A stretch of 64,000 nt of DNA from Lachnospiraceae bacterium (GTDB lineage: Bacteria; Bacillota; Clostridia; Lachnospirales; Lachnospiraceae): contig JAEETA010000001.1 in the NCBI GenBank assembly GCA_016286555.1, forward strand, positions 62,001 through 126,000. The letters run 5' to 3'. Positions within the stretch are counted from its first letter, which is position 1; each line of letters begins with the position of its first letter. A program made the position numbers and the translations under genes. The notes beneath the pieces were generated by a model. The model worked only from the letters and a program-made list of their open reading frames with translations. It did no database searches and had not been told where the DNA came from. Positions 1 to 7,096 of the stretch are shown here, piece by piece.

Positions 1-169
1 TGGTGCGTCCCCGCCAGAAATTGCCGCCGCCGATGACAATACCCACCTCGGTGCCCTCATCCACCAGAGTCTTCACCTGGAGCGCCACCTTACGGACGGT
101 CTCCTCGTCAAATCCGGTCTTCTTGGGGCCCGCAAGGGCTTCACCGCTGAGTTTAAGCAATATTCTCAT
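1..169 (-). CDS. pyrH: UMP kinase, N-terminal part, cut by window edge
   Basis: The reverse strand from 169 to the window edge reads MRILLKLSGEALAG, then about 40 further residues including VIGGGNFWRG. These are the nucleotide-binding N-terminus and glycine-rich loop of bacterial PyrH, which phosphorylates UMP to UDP in pyrimidine synthesis in the cytoplasm. About 56 of the usual ~235 residues are visible; the rest lies outside. The start follows the bactofilin stop by 11 bp on the same strand, so the two are probably co-transcribed. The family call is secure from the N-terminal motif alone. Confidence 0.93.
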   Translation of the reverse strand, partial: MRILLKLSGEALAGPKKTGFDEETVRKVALQVKTLVDEGTEVGIVIGGGNFWRGRT

Positions 170-180
170 AATATTTTACC

Positions 181-1371
181 TTATTTGTCTGCCTTCTCTG
201 CCTTCTTCTTCTCGGGCTTGTACTCGTCAAAGAAGGAAGTAGGGCTGACATCCGCATAGCACTGGGAGCAGTTACCTTCCAGAGTAGCACCGTTGTTGAT
301 CTGGACAGACTTGGACTTGATGTTGCCCATGACGATGGCGGTGGCATCCAGGATAACGGGGCCGTGTACATCGATGTCGCCCTTAACTGCGCCTGCGATG
401 GCTGCGCTCAGAGCGGTGATGTTACCGATGATGACGGTGCCGGAGCCGATCTTTACGGAACTCTCGCTGGTGAGGTCGCCGCTGATCTTTGCGTTCTCGG
501 CGTAGATCTCTCTTGCCTTGGAGTTGCCGCAGATGCTGCCGGTGACATTGAGCTTGCCGCCCACTACCAGGTCGCCGTTCACGCCGCCCAGCAGGTCCAG
601 GGAGCCCTGGGTGTTCAGGTTACCGTCAATCTTCATGCCTCCCGTGATCACGGAAGTCTCTTCGGAATAATCCTTCTCGTCTAAAGAATCCATAATAGTC
701 TCTGCTCCTTTGTTGATATTTTCATTCTCCGCGGACAGATCCGCGTTGGTCTCGGTTTCAAAACTGTCGGCTGCCAGATCCTCGTCGGTGACGAACTCCT
801 CGCCGCTCTCCATGGATGCGAAGGCCGCATCGATGGCATCTCCCATGACCTGAACCGCTGCCATGTCCTCAGCCGCGCTGAGGACTGCCTCTGCCGCGCT
901 GTCAAATGCAGGTTCTGCGGGAATCTCCTCTGCGGGAGCTTCCTCAGCAAAAGTCTCTTCTGCAGGGATCTCCTCTGCGGGAGCCTCCTCTGCGAAAGCG
1001 GTCTCGTCAAATGCGCTCAGGTCGGGCACTGCCTCCTCGGCTGCCGGCTCTGCGAAGGTTTCCTCTGCGGGAATCTCCTCCATGGGAACTTCCTCTGTGG
1101 GAACTTCCTCTGCGAGTTCCTCCTCGGGGCCGTCGGGAAGATTTCCCAGGGCCTCCTCCAACAATGCATTCAGATCAATCGACTCGTCTGCGGGAACATC
1201 CTCCGGGGCAACGTCCTCAGCAGAGCTGAGGACAGCGTCGGCCAGAGCTGCGGCTTCTGCCTCCGCGTTAGAAACTTCCTCGGGAATCCCCTCTCCGGAT
1301 TCCTGTCCTTCCGGCAGAAGCTCTTCCACCGCCTGGGACAGATCCTGCTTCAGATCTCCGAAAAATCCCAT
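181..1371 (-). CDS. Bactofilin (polymer-forming cytoskeletal protein) with long acidic N-terminal extension
   Basis: A 396-residue protein. About residues 238-375 form the regular Gly/Val/Ile-rich beta-solenoid pattern of bactofilins (GNLNTQGSLDLLGGVNGDL and similar turns), which self-assemble into filaments without nucleotide and organise envelope machinery. The first ~230 residues are a low-complexity Glu/Ala/Pro region with near-tandem EEIPAEETFAE-like units, probably disordered. Residues 1-20 (MGFFGDLKQDLSQAVEELL) could form an amphipathic helix. A CSQC pair and a lysine-rich tail close the protein. It sits between a polysaccharide deacetylase and pyrH on the same strand, which suggests a cell-wall role. 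Filament formation is family knowledge; the role of the acidic arm is unknown. Confidence 0.85.
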   Translation of the reverse strand: MGFFGDLKQDLSQAVEELLPEGQESGEGIPEEVSNAEAEAAALADAVLSSAEDVAPEDVPADESIDLNALLEEALGNLPDGPEEELAEEVPTEEVPMEEIPAEETFAEPAAEEAVPDLSAFDETAFAEEAPAEEIPAEETFAEEAPAEEIPAEPAFDSAAEAVLSAAEDMAAVQVMGDAIDAAFASMESGEEFVTDEDLAADSFETETNADLSAENENINKGAETIMDSLDEKDYSEETSVITGGMKIDGNLNTQGSLDLLGGVNGDLVVGGKLNVTGSICGNSKAREIYAENAKISGDLTSESSVKIGSGTVIIGNITALSAAIAGAVKGDIDVHGPVILDATAIVMGNIKSKSVQINNGATLEGNCSQCYADVSPTSFFDEYKPEKKKAEKADK

Positions 1372-1402
1372 ACCTTCCTCCTATTGTCTGATTTTCAGGT
1401 CT

Positions 1403-2521
1403 TTAATCGAGGCTTCGCTGCCGGATATCCGGCACTTCCTCGGGCACAAGCGGCAGGATGACCGTATCTTCCCTGTCCAGAATTCCTTCAATGATCTCCG
1501 GGAGGGCAAGTACCGTCGAATATTTGTCGCCTGCGTCATGCATGAGAACAACGGCGGCTCTTTTTCCGTCCAAACCGTTCATCACATTGCTGACGATCTG
1601 CCTGCGGGATACCGTTCCGCCCTCGGCGTCTCCTGCGGAGACGTTCCAGTCGACATAAGATATCCCCTTCCCTTTAAGATACGCCGCGAAGAGCTTCATG
1701 TCCAGTCCACTGACGGAATTTCCGCTGCCGCCGGGAAAACGGTAGATCCATGGAGTGACTCCCGTGGTGTCCTCCAGCAGCGTCTGAAGGGCGGTAAAGT
1801 CCTCATCGAACGCATCCAGGGATTTATAAATCGCGCTGTATTTGTGGGAATAGGAATGCATTCCCAGGGTGTGACCTTCCTCGACGATCCTGCGGTACAT
1901 GGCCAGAGAATCCTCATCGGTCTTACCCACCACAAAGAAGGTGGCCTTCACATCGTACTCCGCCAGAATATCCAGGATGTCATCGGTATAAATGCTGGGA
2001 CCGTCATCAAAGGTCAGATAGATCCGGGTAGTGTCATCATCGTAGGTTACGGCCTCTTCCGATGCTTTGGAAAGTTCTGCCAGGAATGCCTCCTCATCAA
2101 AGCCCTCTCCATCCTCGGAAAAAGCGCCGATGACGGGCTCCGTGCCATCGTTGACTGCCCCGGTCATTTCTCCGAAAAGATCAGCATCTGCGGCATTTTC
2201 CCCACTTCCGGAAGCCCCGTAATGGGCTTCCAGATATTTGGGATCGGGACCTGCCGCCGCACGCAGCAGATCACTCGTGATCCTGGGCTCCAATGCCAGT
2301 CCGAAGGGATCCTCCAGGTCAATCTGCAGGTCTCCCTCGGTGAGCACTGCCAGCCGCAGGGTATCCTCGGTAATGCGCACGTTCTCCGTCAGGAAGGAAA
2401 GCTCCCGGTCGTAGGCCTCCATCCGGTTATTCATCCGCATGAGATAACAGGCGGTGATGATGCTCCCTACGCAGAGAACGATCAGAAATGAAATTATATA
2501 GAATCGTAATTGTTTATTCAC
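1403..2521 (-). CDS. Membrane-anchored polysaccharide (peptidoglycan) deacetylase, NodB family
   Basis: A 372-residue protein with one N-terminal membrane segment (about residues 6-28), a variable stalk to ~160, and a NodB domain. Visible motifs are TFDDGP (170-175, catalytic base and metal Asp), MHSYSH (221-226, metal His pair) and IYRFPGG further on. NodB enzymes remove acetyl groups from N-acetylated amino sugars outside the cell; peptidoglycan is the likely target in a Firmicute. The start appears to be GTG at 2521, inside the last codons of the upstream DAHP synthase gene (8 bp overlap) and without an obvious GGAGG. Translation is therefore probably coupled to that gene. The next ATG would delete the anchor. 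Confidence 0.87.
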   Translation of the reverse strand: MNKQLRFYIISFLIVLCVGSIITACYLMRMNNRMEAYDRELSFLTENVRITEDTLRLAVLTEGDLQIDLEDPFGLALEPRITSDLLRAAAGPDPKYLEAHYGASGSGENAADADLFGEMTGAVNDGTEPVIGAFSEDGEGFDEEAFLAELSKASEEAVTYDDDTTRIYLTFDDGPSIYTDDILDILAEYDVKATFFVVGKTDEDSLAMYRRIVEEGHTLGMHSYSHKYSAIYKSLDAFDEDFTALQTLLEDTTGVTPWIYRFPGGSGNSVSGLDMKLFAAYLKGKGISYVDWNVSAGDAEGGTVSRRQIVSNVMNGLDGKRAAVVLMHDAGDKYSTVLALPEIIEGILDREDTVILPLVPEEVPDIRQRSLD

Positions 2522-3542
2522 TGTCGGCGATATCGTAGATCAACTGCTCCGAAGCTGCCCATCCCAGGCAGGGATCGGTGATGGACTTTCCGTAGATGCC
2601 ACCACCCACCTTCTGATTGCCTTCCTCGATGTAGCTCTCCACCATGACGCCCTTCACAAGGCGGCGGATATCGGGGTTCAGCTTGCGGTTGTGCAGGATC
2701 TCCTTGACGATGCGGATCTGCTGCTCAAACTGCTTGTTGGAGTTGGAATGGTTGGCATCCACCACACAGGCGGGATTGAGCAGATCCATCTTGGAGTACA
2801 TATCCATCAGACGGACCAGGTCTTCGTAATGGTAATTGGGTGTGTTGTTTCCGTGCTTGTTGGTGGCACCGCGGAGTACCGCATGAGCCAGATCGTTGCC
2901 GGAAGTATTGACCTCCCATCCGCGGTAGATGAAGGAATGGGGGTGCTGTGCCGCATAGATGGAGTTGATCATGACGGAAAAATCACCGCTGGTGGGATTT
3001 TTCATGCCGGCAGGCACATCGAAACCGCTGACGGTGAGTCTGTGCTGCTGATCCTCCACGGAACGGGCGCCGATGGCAACATAGGAAAGCAGGTCGGAGA
3101 CGTATCTCCAGTTCTCGGGATAGAGCATCTCGTCCGCAGAGGTGAGTCCGCTCTCCTCCGCAGCGCGGATGTGCATATGGCGCATGGCCATGAGGCCTGC
3201 CTTGAAATCAGTGGACTTCTGGGGATCGGGCTGGTGCACGATTCCCTTGTAGCCCTCGCCGGTGGTGCGGGGCTTGTTGGTGTAGATCCTGGGGATCAGG
3301 ATCAGACGATCCTTCACCTGCTCATTCACTCTGGCCAGGCGATTGACGTAATCACAAACCGCCTCCTCGTTGTCCGCGGAACAGGGTCCGATGATGACCA
3401 GGAACTTATCGCTCTTGCCCGTCAGAACATCGCGGATCTCGGCGTCTCTGGCTTTCTTGATCTCCCGCACCTTCTCGGGAACGGGCAGCTCCTCCCGGAC
3501 CTCGTCGGGGGTAGGCAGCTTTCTGACAAATTCGAAACTCAT
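2514..3542 (-). CDS. 3-deoxy-7-phosphoheptulonate (DAHP) synthase, type I
   Basis: A 342-residue enzyme that condenses phosphoenolpyruvate with erythrose 4-phosphate, the first step of aromatic amino acid synthesis. Visible family motifs are LVIIGPCSADN, KPRTTGEGYKG (substrate phosphate binding), GARSVEDQQHR and VVDANHSNSNKQ, in the order found in AroF/G/H. Length matches the E. coli-type enzymes (~350 residues), with no added ACT or chorismate mutase domain, so feedback sensitivity cannot be predicted. No other aromatic pathway gene is in the window. It heads a minus-strand run with the deacetylase, bactofilin and pyrH. A sigma-A-like promoter lies at 3600-3628. Confidence 0.93.
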   Translation of the reverse strand: MSFEFVRKLPTPDEVREELPVPEKVREIKKARDAEIRDVLTGKSDKFLVIIGPCSADNEEAVCDYVNRLARVNEQVKDRLILIPRIYTNKPRTTGEGYKGIVHQPDPQKSTDFKAGLMAMRHMHIRAAEESGLTSADEMLYPENWRYVSDLLSYVAIGARSVEDQQHRLTVSGFDVPAGMKNPTSGDFSVMINSIYAAQHPHSFIYRGWEVNTSGNDLAHAVLRGATNKHGNNTPNYHYEDLVRLMDMYSKMDLLNPACVVDANHSNSNKQFEQQIRIVKEILHNRKLNPDIRRLVKGVMVESYIEEGNQKVGGGIYGKSITDPCLGWAASEQLIYDIADSE

Positions 3543-3599
3543 GGATACATCCTCATTTCATGTCTTTTACTGACTTCCATAAGCAGAAGCCAACAAATT

Positions 3600-3628
3600 A
3601 TTTTACCCTATTTCAGGGATTCTGGCAA
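3600..3628 (-). promoter_or_regulatory. Putative sigma-A promoter of the DAHP synthase operon
   Basis: On the minus strand TTGCCA (3628-3623) and TAAAAT (3605-3600) are separated by 17 bp, ending 58 bp before the start at 3542. The spacer contains CCCTGAAATAGGG, a short inverted repeat that could be an operator. Confidence 0.55.
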
Positions 3629-3680
3629 ACGCTTAAGCCGCCACCTCTAAGTCTGAATATGCATCTCTGTACGGCGGCGG

Positions 3681-3711
3681 GTAGTGTTTCACGAAGCGAG
3701 TGAAACGCTAC
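3681..3711. repeat. Hairpin overlapping the stop codon of the XerD-like gene
   Basis: Arms GTAGTGTTTCAC (3681-3692) and GTGAAACGCTAC (3700-3711) pair over 12 bp with one G-T wobble around the loop GAAGCGA. The TAG stop (3710-3708) lies inside one arm. No T-run follows, so it is not a standard Rho-independent terminator. Confidence 0.7.
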
Positions 3712-4577
3712 GTACGGGGATGCGCCGCCTCATAAGCGGTGCGCAGATTGTTCTGCCCCAGCTTCGCATAGATCTGGGTGGTGGAAATATCGGAATGGCC
3801 CAGCATCTGAGAGACCACGCGAATGTCAGCGCCTCCCGCCATCATGTGTGCAGCAAAGGAGTGCCGCAGGGTATGGGGCGTGATATCGGTCTCGATGCCC
3901 GCCTGCTTGCCGTAATTTTTCAGGATCTTCCAGAAGCCCTGACGGCTCATGGGCTCGCCCAGGCAGCTGGGAAAGAGCACGTCGGATTCCTTCCCCTTCA
4001 GAAGCTGATCTCTGCCCTCCTCCAGATAGCGGAGCAGTGCAGCTCTGGCATGGAGTCCGTAGGGAATGGTGCGCTCACCGCAGATCAGCAGATCATGGCC
4101 CTGATCCAGCGCATCCACCGTAAGGCCGATAAGCTCGGAAACACGGATCCCGGTGGCATAGAGCAGCTCCAGCATTGCCTTGTCCCGCAGCTCCTTGGGA
4201 TCGTCGCCGGAGGGCTGATCCAGCAGGCGGGTTACCTGCTCCACGGTCAGAACCTCAGGGGGCTTTTTCTCGATCTTCGGCGCCTGAAGGCACTCGGAGA
4301 CATCCTCTTCCACCATATGTTCCTTGTACAGATAATGAAAAAAGCTGTGAATGGTCGCCACATTTCTGGAAATGGTGGCTGCCTTGAAATTTCCTTCTTC
4401 CAGATAGACCAGATAGGCCTTCAGATTGGATGCCGAGATCTGTGTCGGCTCCGTGATGGAGAGAGAACGGCAGAAGTAGTCCAGCTTCTGCAGATCTCTG
4501 CGGTAAGAAAGTAACGTATTTTCCGATACTTTTTTCTCATCGGCCAAATACGAAAAGAAAGTGTCCATAGCGTTCAT
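3708..4577 (-). CDS. xerD: XerC/XerD-type tyrosine recombinase lacking the hairpin lysine
   Basis: From ATG 4577 (GGGGGG just upstream) the protein has 289 residues: a SAM-like core-binding domain to ~95 and a catalytic domain to the end. Catalytic residues seen are R145 (ATGIRVSEL), H235 and R238 (HTLRHS), H261 (LGHSDISTTQIY) and nucleophile Y270. Xer proteins resolve chromosome dimers at dif with FtsK. In most members the beta-hairpin after the first Arg reads like GKGxKER and supplies a catalytic Lys. Here it is LLICGERTIPYG, with no Lys. It may be a divergent XerD partner or a weakened enzyme. No phage genes or attachment-like repeats flank it, so an integrase role is unlikely. Confidence 0.8.
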   Translation of the reverse strand: MNAMDTFFSYLADEKKVSENTLLSYRRDLQKLDYFCRSLSITEPTQISASNLKAYLVYLEEGNFKAATISRNVATIHSFFHYLYKEHMVEEDVSECLQAPKIEKKPPEVLTVEQVTRLLDQPSGDDPKELRDKAMLELLYATGIRVSELIGLTVDALDQGHDLLICGERTIPYGLHARAALLRYLEEGRDQLLKGKESDVLFPSCLGEPMSRQGFWKILKNYGKQAGIETDITPHTLRHSFAAHMMAGGADIRVVSQMLGHSDISTTQIYAKLGQNNLRTAYEAAHPRT

Positions 4578-4867
4578 ATGAGAACCCCCCGCGATTGATC
4601 TTGCCGAGGTTAAGAGACATTTATTCCAAGGAGCAAAACTTTGCCAAAAGGCAGGTGACATAAATCTCTTTTTTAGACGGCAAATAGCATTATAAGTTGC
4701 CCCATTTTGAAATTCAAGTTGTCAAATTGTCCTATATTTTATGAAAATTTTAGGCTCTTTTTGGGAAGCACAAGATGTAGGTAGACATAAAAAATCAGCC
4801 CCCTAAATGTGGTGGGCTGATTGATGTATTTTATGGTGCCTGCAATTAAAAATCGATTGTTTTTTAA
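4578..4867. other. Intergenic region between Nudix and XerD-like genes
   Basis: This 290-bp AT-rich spacer holds the terminator at 4787-4822 and a small inverted repeat GGCAA...TTGCC around 4680-4698. An in-frame upstream extension of the recombinase to 4661 is open but has no family similarity or good ribosome-binding site. I see no further gene. Confidence 0.5.
4787..4822 (-). terminator. Rho-independent terminator after the Nudix gene
   Basis: AATCAGCCC (4793-4801) and GGGCTGATT (4814-4822) form a 9-bp stem. Read on the minus strand a T-run follows. It lies about 45 bp past the Nudix stop codon. Confidence 0.8.
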
Positions 4868-5425
4868 TTATTTTCCCTCCCGGATCCGGTCCGCGTAGGC
4901 CAGAATGGCTGCCACGGTTTTGGAGTCCTGAATTTTACACTGAAAGATCATTTCCTTCAGCTCTTCCAGGGAAAAGTCGCGGTATTCCACATACTCGTCC
5001 TCGTCCAGGTGCTGGGCGCCGGGATCGTGGAGATCCGTAGCCAGATAGATGTCGATCTTCTCATTGCAGAAGGCCACGGTGGTGTAGATGGAAATGAGAA
5101 GCTCCGCATCCTCGGTCTCGTATCCGGTCTCCTCCCAGAGCTCCCGAATGGCTGCAGGCTTGGTGTCCTCAATGGTGCCGTCGGGATTCCGGTTCAGACC
5201 TCCCGCGGGAATCTCCCAGGTCTCGCGCTCCAGGGAATTCCGGTACTGGTGCACCAGGATGATGCGGCCGTCCCTGCGCACGGGAACGATGGCTGCCGCG
5301 CCGCGATGCTCCACATGATCGTAAAATGCGATGCCTCCCCCCGGAAGTCGCATAGTGTCCTTGCAATAGGCGGTGATGGCCCCTCTGGCGATCACTTCTC
5401 TTTTCAGTCTGCGAATCTCATCCAT
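4868..5425 (-). CDS. Nudix hydrolase, ADP-ribose pyrophosphatase-like
   Basis: A 185-residue protein with the order typical of ADP-ribose pyrophosphatases: VPVRRDGRIILVHQYR, then WEIPAGGL, then the Nudix box. The box ends AAIRELWEETGYE, so the metal-binding REUxEExGU core is intact, but the loop between the first Gly and the first Glu (GGLNRNPDGTIED) is a few residues longer than the consensus. The family hydrolyses ADP-ribose or related nucleoside diphosphates in the cytoplasm; the exact substrate cannot be read from sequence. It lies 72 bp after the aminotransferase on the same strand and is followed by a clear terminator, so it ends that transcript. Confidence 0.82.
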   Translation of the reverse strand: MDEIRRLKREVIARGAITAYCKDTMRLPGGGIAFYDHVEHRGAAAIVPVRRDGRIILVHQYRNSLERETWEIPAGGLNRNPDGTIEDTKPAAIRELWEETGYETEDAELLISIYTTVAFCNEKIDIYLATDLHDPGAQHLDEDEYVEYRDFSLEELKEMIFQCKIQDSKTVAAILAYADRIREGK

Positions 5426-5497
5426 GTTTCCAAGCTCATTTCTTTTTGATCCGGCAGCGGCTCTCTTTCCTTTCGAAATGAGGGCCCGCCTACCGCT

Positions 5498-6805
5498 TTA
5501 CGCGGTCTTCTCCGCAGTTTCCTCCAAAAGCTTTTCCACGGTGACCAGCTTCACGCACAGAACGAAGAGGTCGGTGGCCTGAGCCATCTCCTCGGGGGAA
5601 GGGAAGGAAGGAGCGATACGGATGTTGCTGTCGTTGGGGTCCTTCTTATAAGGGAAGGTAGCGCCGGCGCCGGTCAGGACCACGCCTGCCTCCTTGCACT
5701 TTGCCACGATGGCCTTGGCACAGCCCTCCATGGCGTCAAAGGAAATGAAGTAGCCGCCGTTGGGTTTGGTCCAGGAACCGATCTCCAGGCCGCCCAGTTC
5801 TCTTTCCAGAACGGCTTCCACAGCCTCGAACTTGGGCCGCAGGAGCTCTGCATGCTTTTTCATCTGCTCCGCAACTCCTGCCGCATTCTTGAAATAGCGG
5901 ACATGGCGCAGCTGATTGATCTTGTCGTAACCGATGGTCTGGATGGTCATGGACTTGCGGATCCACTCCAGATTCTTCGCAGAGGATGCAACAGCTGCGA
6001 TACCGGCACCTGCCAGACTCACCTTGGAGGTGGAGCAGAACTCAAAGACCATGTCGGGATGTCCCGCATTGTTGCACGCAGAGAGGATCTCCAGGAGCTG
6101 ATCCTGTCTGTCCGCCTCGTCGTAGAGGTGGTGCACCGCATAAGCGTTGTCCCAGTAAATGCGGAAGTCCTCCGCTGCGGGCTGCAGCGCTGCAAATCTG
6201 CGAACGGTCTCATCGCTGTAGGTGTAGCCCTGGGGATTGGAGTACTTGGGAACGCACCAGATACCCTTCACTGCGGGATCGGAATTTACGTATTTTTCCA
6301 CCAGATCCATGTCAGGCCCTGCGGGAGTCATGGGAATGGTGATCATCTCGATGCCGAAATACTCGGTGATGGCAAAATGGCGATCGTAGCCGGGAGCGGG
6401 GCAAAGGAACTTCACCTTGTCCAGCTTGCACCAGGGAGTGCTGCCGCAAACGCCGTGGGTCATGGAACGGGAAACACAATCAAACATAATGGGCAGGGAT
6501 GCATTGCCGCAGACAATGACATTGGCAGCGGACACACCGATGAGCTCTGCCATGAGACGCTTTGCCTCGGGGATGCCGTCCACGATACCGTAGTTGCGGG
6601 TATCCGCACCGTCCTCGGTCTTCATGTTGCTGTCACGGTTCAGCACCTCCAGCATATCCTGGGAGATCTCCAGCTGTGCGGGACTGGGCTTGCCGCGGGA
6701 CATATCCAGCTTCAGTCCCTTGCCCTTTGCGTCCTCGTACTGCTTCACCAGCTCCCCGTGGAGGGTCTCCAGCTCCTGTCTGCTCATCTCACGAAATTTC
6801 TTCAT
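5498..6805 (-). CDS. Aspartate aminotransferase, subgroup Ic (PLP-dependent)
   Basis: Starting at ATG 6805, preceded by a purine-rich GAGGAACAGGGAAG, the protein has 435 residues. It opens with KFREMSRQELETLHGELV and LDMSRGKPSPAQ, characteristic of the Asp_aminotransf (PF12897) family once annotated as MocR-like aminotransferases. PLP-fold signatures include GNASLPIMFD, PKYSNPQGYTYS, YWDNAYAVHHL and FCSTSKVSLAG, the last carrying the Schiff-base Lys. Members characterised in other bacteria convert aspartate and 2-oxoglutarate to oxaloacetate and glutamate. An in-frame extension to 6913 exists but lacks a better start. A promoter lies at 6929-6957 and the Nudix gene follows. Confidence 0.85.
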   Translation of the reverse strand: MKKFREMSRQELETLHGELVKQYEDAKGKGLKLDMSRGKPSPAQLEISQDMLEVLNRDSNMKTEDGADTRNYGIVDGIPEAKRLMAELIGVSAANVIVCGNASLPIMFDCVSRSMTHGVCGSTPWCKLDKVKFLCPAPGYDRHFAITEYFGIEMITIPMTPAGPDMDLVEKYVNSDPAVKGIWCVPKYSNPQGYTYSDETVRRFAALQPAAEDFRIYWDNAYAVHHLYDEADRQDQLLEILSACNNAGHPDMVFEFCSTSKVSLAGAGIAAVASSAKNLEWIRKSMTIQTIGYDKINQLRHVRYFKNAAGVAEQMKKHAELLRPKFEAVEAVLERELGGLEIGSWTKPNGGYFISFDAMEGCAKAIVAKCKEAGVVLTGAGATFPYKKDPNDSNIRIAPSFPSPEEMAQATDLFVLCVKLVTVEKLLEETAEKTA

Positions 6806-6928
6806 CTTCCCTGTTCCTCGTTTATTCTTCATGATTGGCTTTTTGATCGATGCAAAATGCCTCAAAGCGCCCTGTTTACGGGCTTTTTGCAGCAGTTGGA
6901 TAATTGCATACAATCATACATCCCGTTT

Positions 6929-6957
6929 ATAGTACACGATAAACGCCGGATAGACAA
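6929..6957 (-). promoter_or_regulatory. Putative promoter of the aminotransferase-Nudix transcript
   Basis: Minus strand TTGTCT (6957-6952), 17-bp spacer, TACTAT (6934-6929). The site lies in the 291-bp spacer between the divergent aminotransferase and rqcH genes, which also carries a short CCCTA...TAGGG inverted repeat near 6968-6988. Confidence 0.5.
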
Positions 6958-7096
6958 GTAGGCAAACCCTACAAAAGAATAGGGAAATTTGCGTTTTTTC
7001 TGTGCAGAGGTACTTTGAGGTGTTACAATGGTCGGGAACCTGCGGCGGCCAATGGGCCGGGACGGGGTTTGCTATCATCTTTTTCGGAGTATTTTT

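Noticed and set aside
863-2491. Long open frame on the plus strand opposite the bactofilin and deacetylase genes
   Set aside because: It is low-complexity Ser/Ala in the repeat region, has no family motif or ribosome-binding site, and the opposite strand holds two clear genes.
3708-4577. Tyrosine recombinase as a prophage or conjugative element integrase
   Set aside because: Length and order match XerD; no phage, plasmid or attachment-site features surround it.
5852-6961. 369-codon plus-strand frame opposite the aminotransferase
   Set aside because: Antisense shadow of a well-conserved PLP enzyme.
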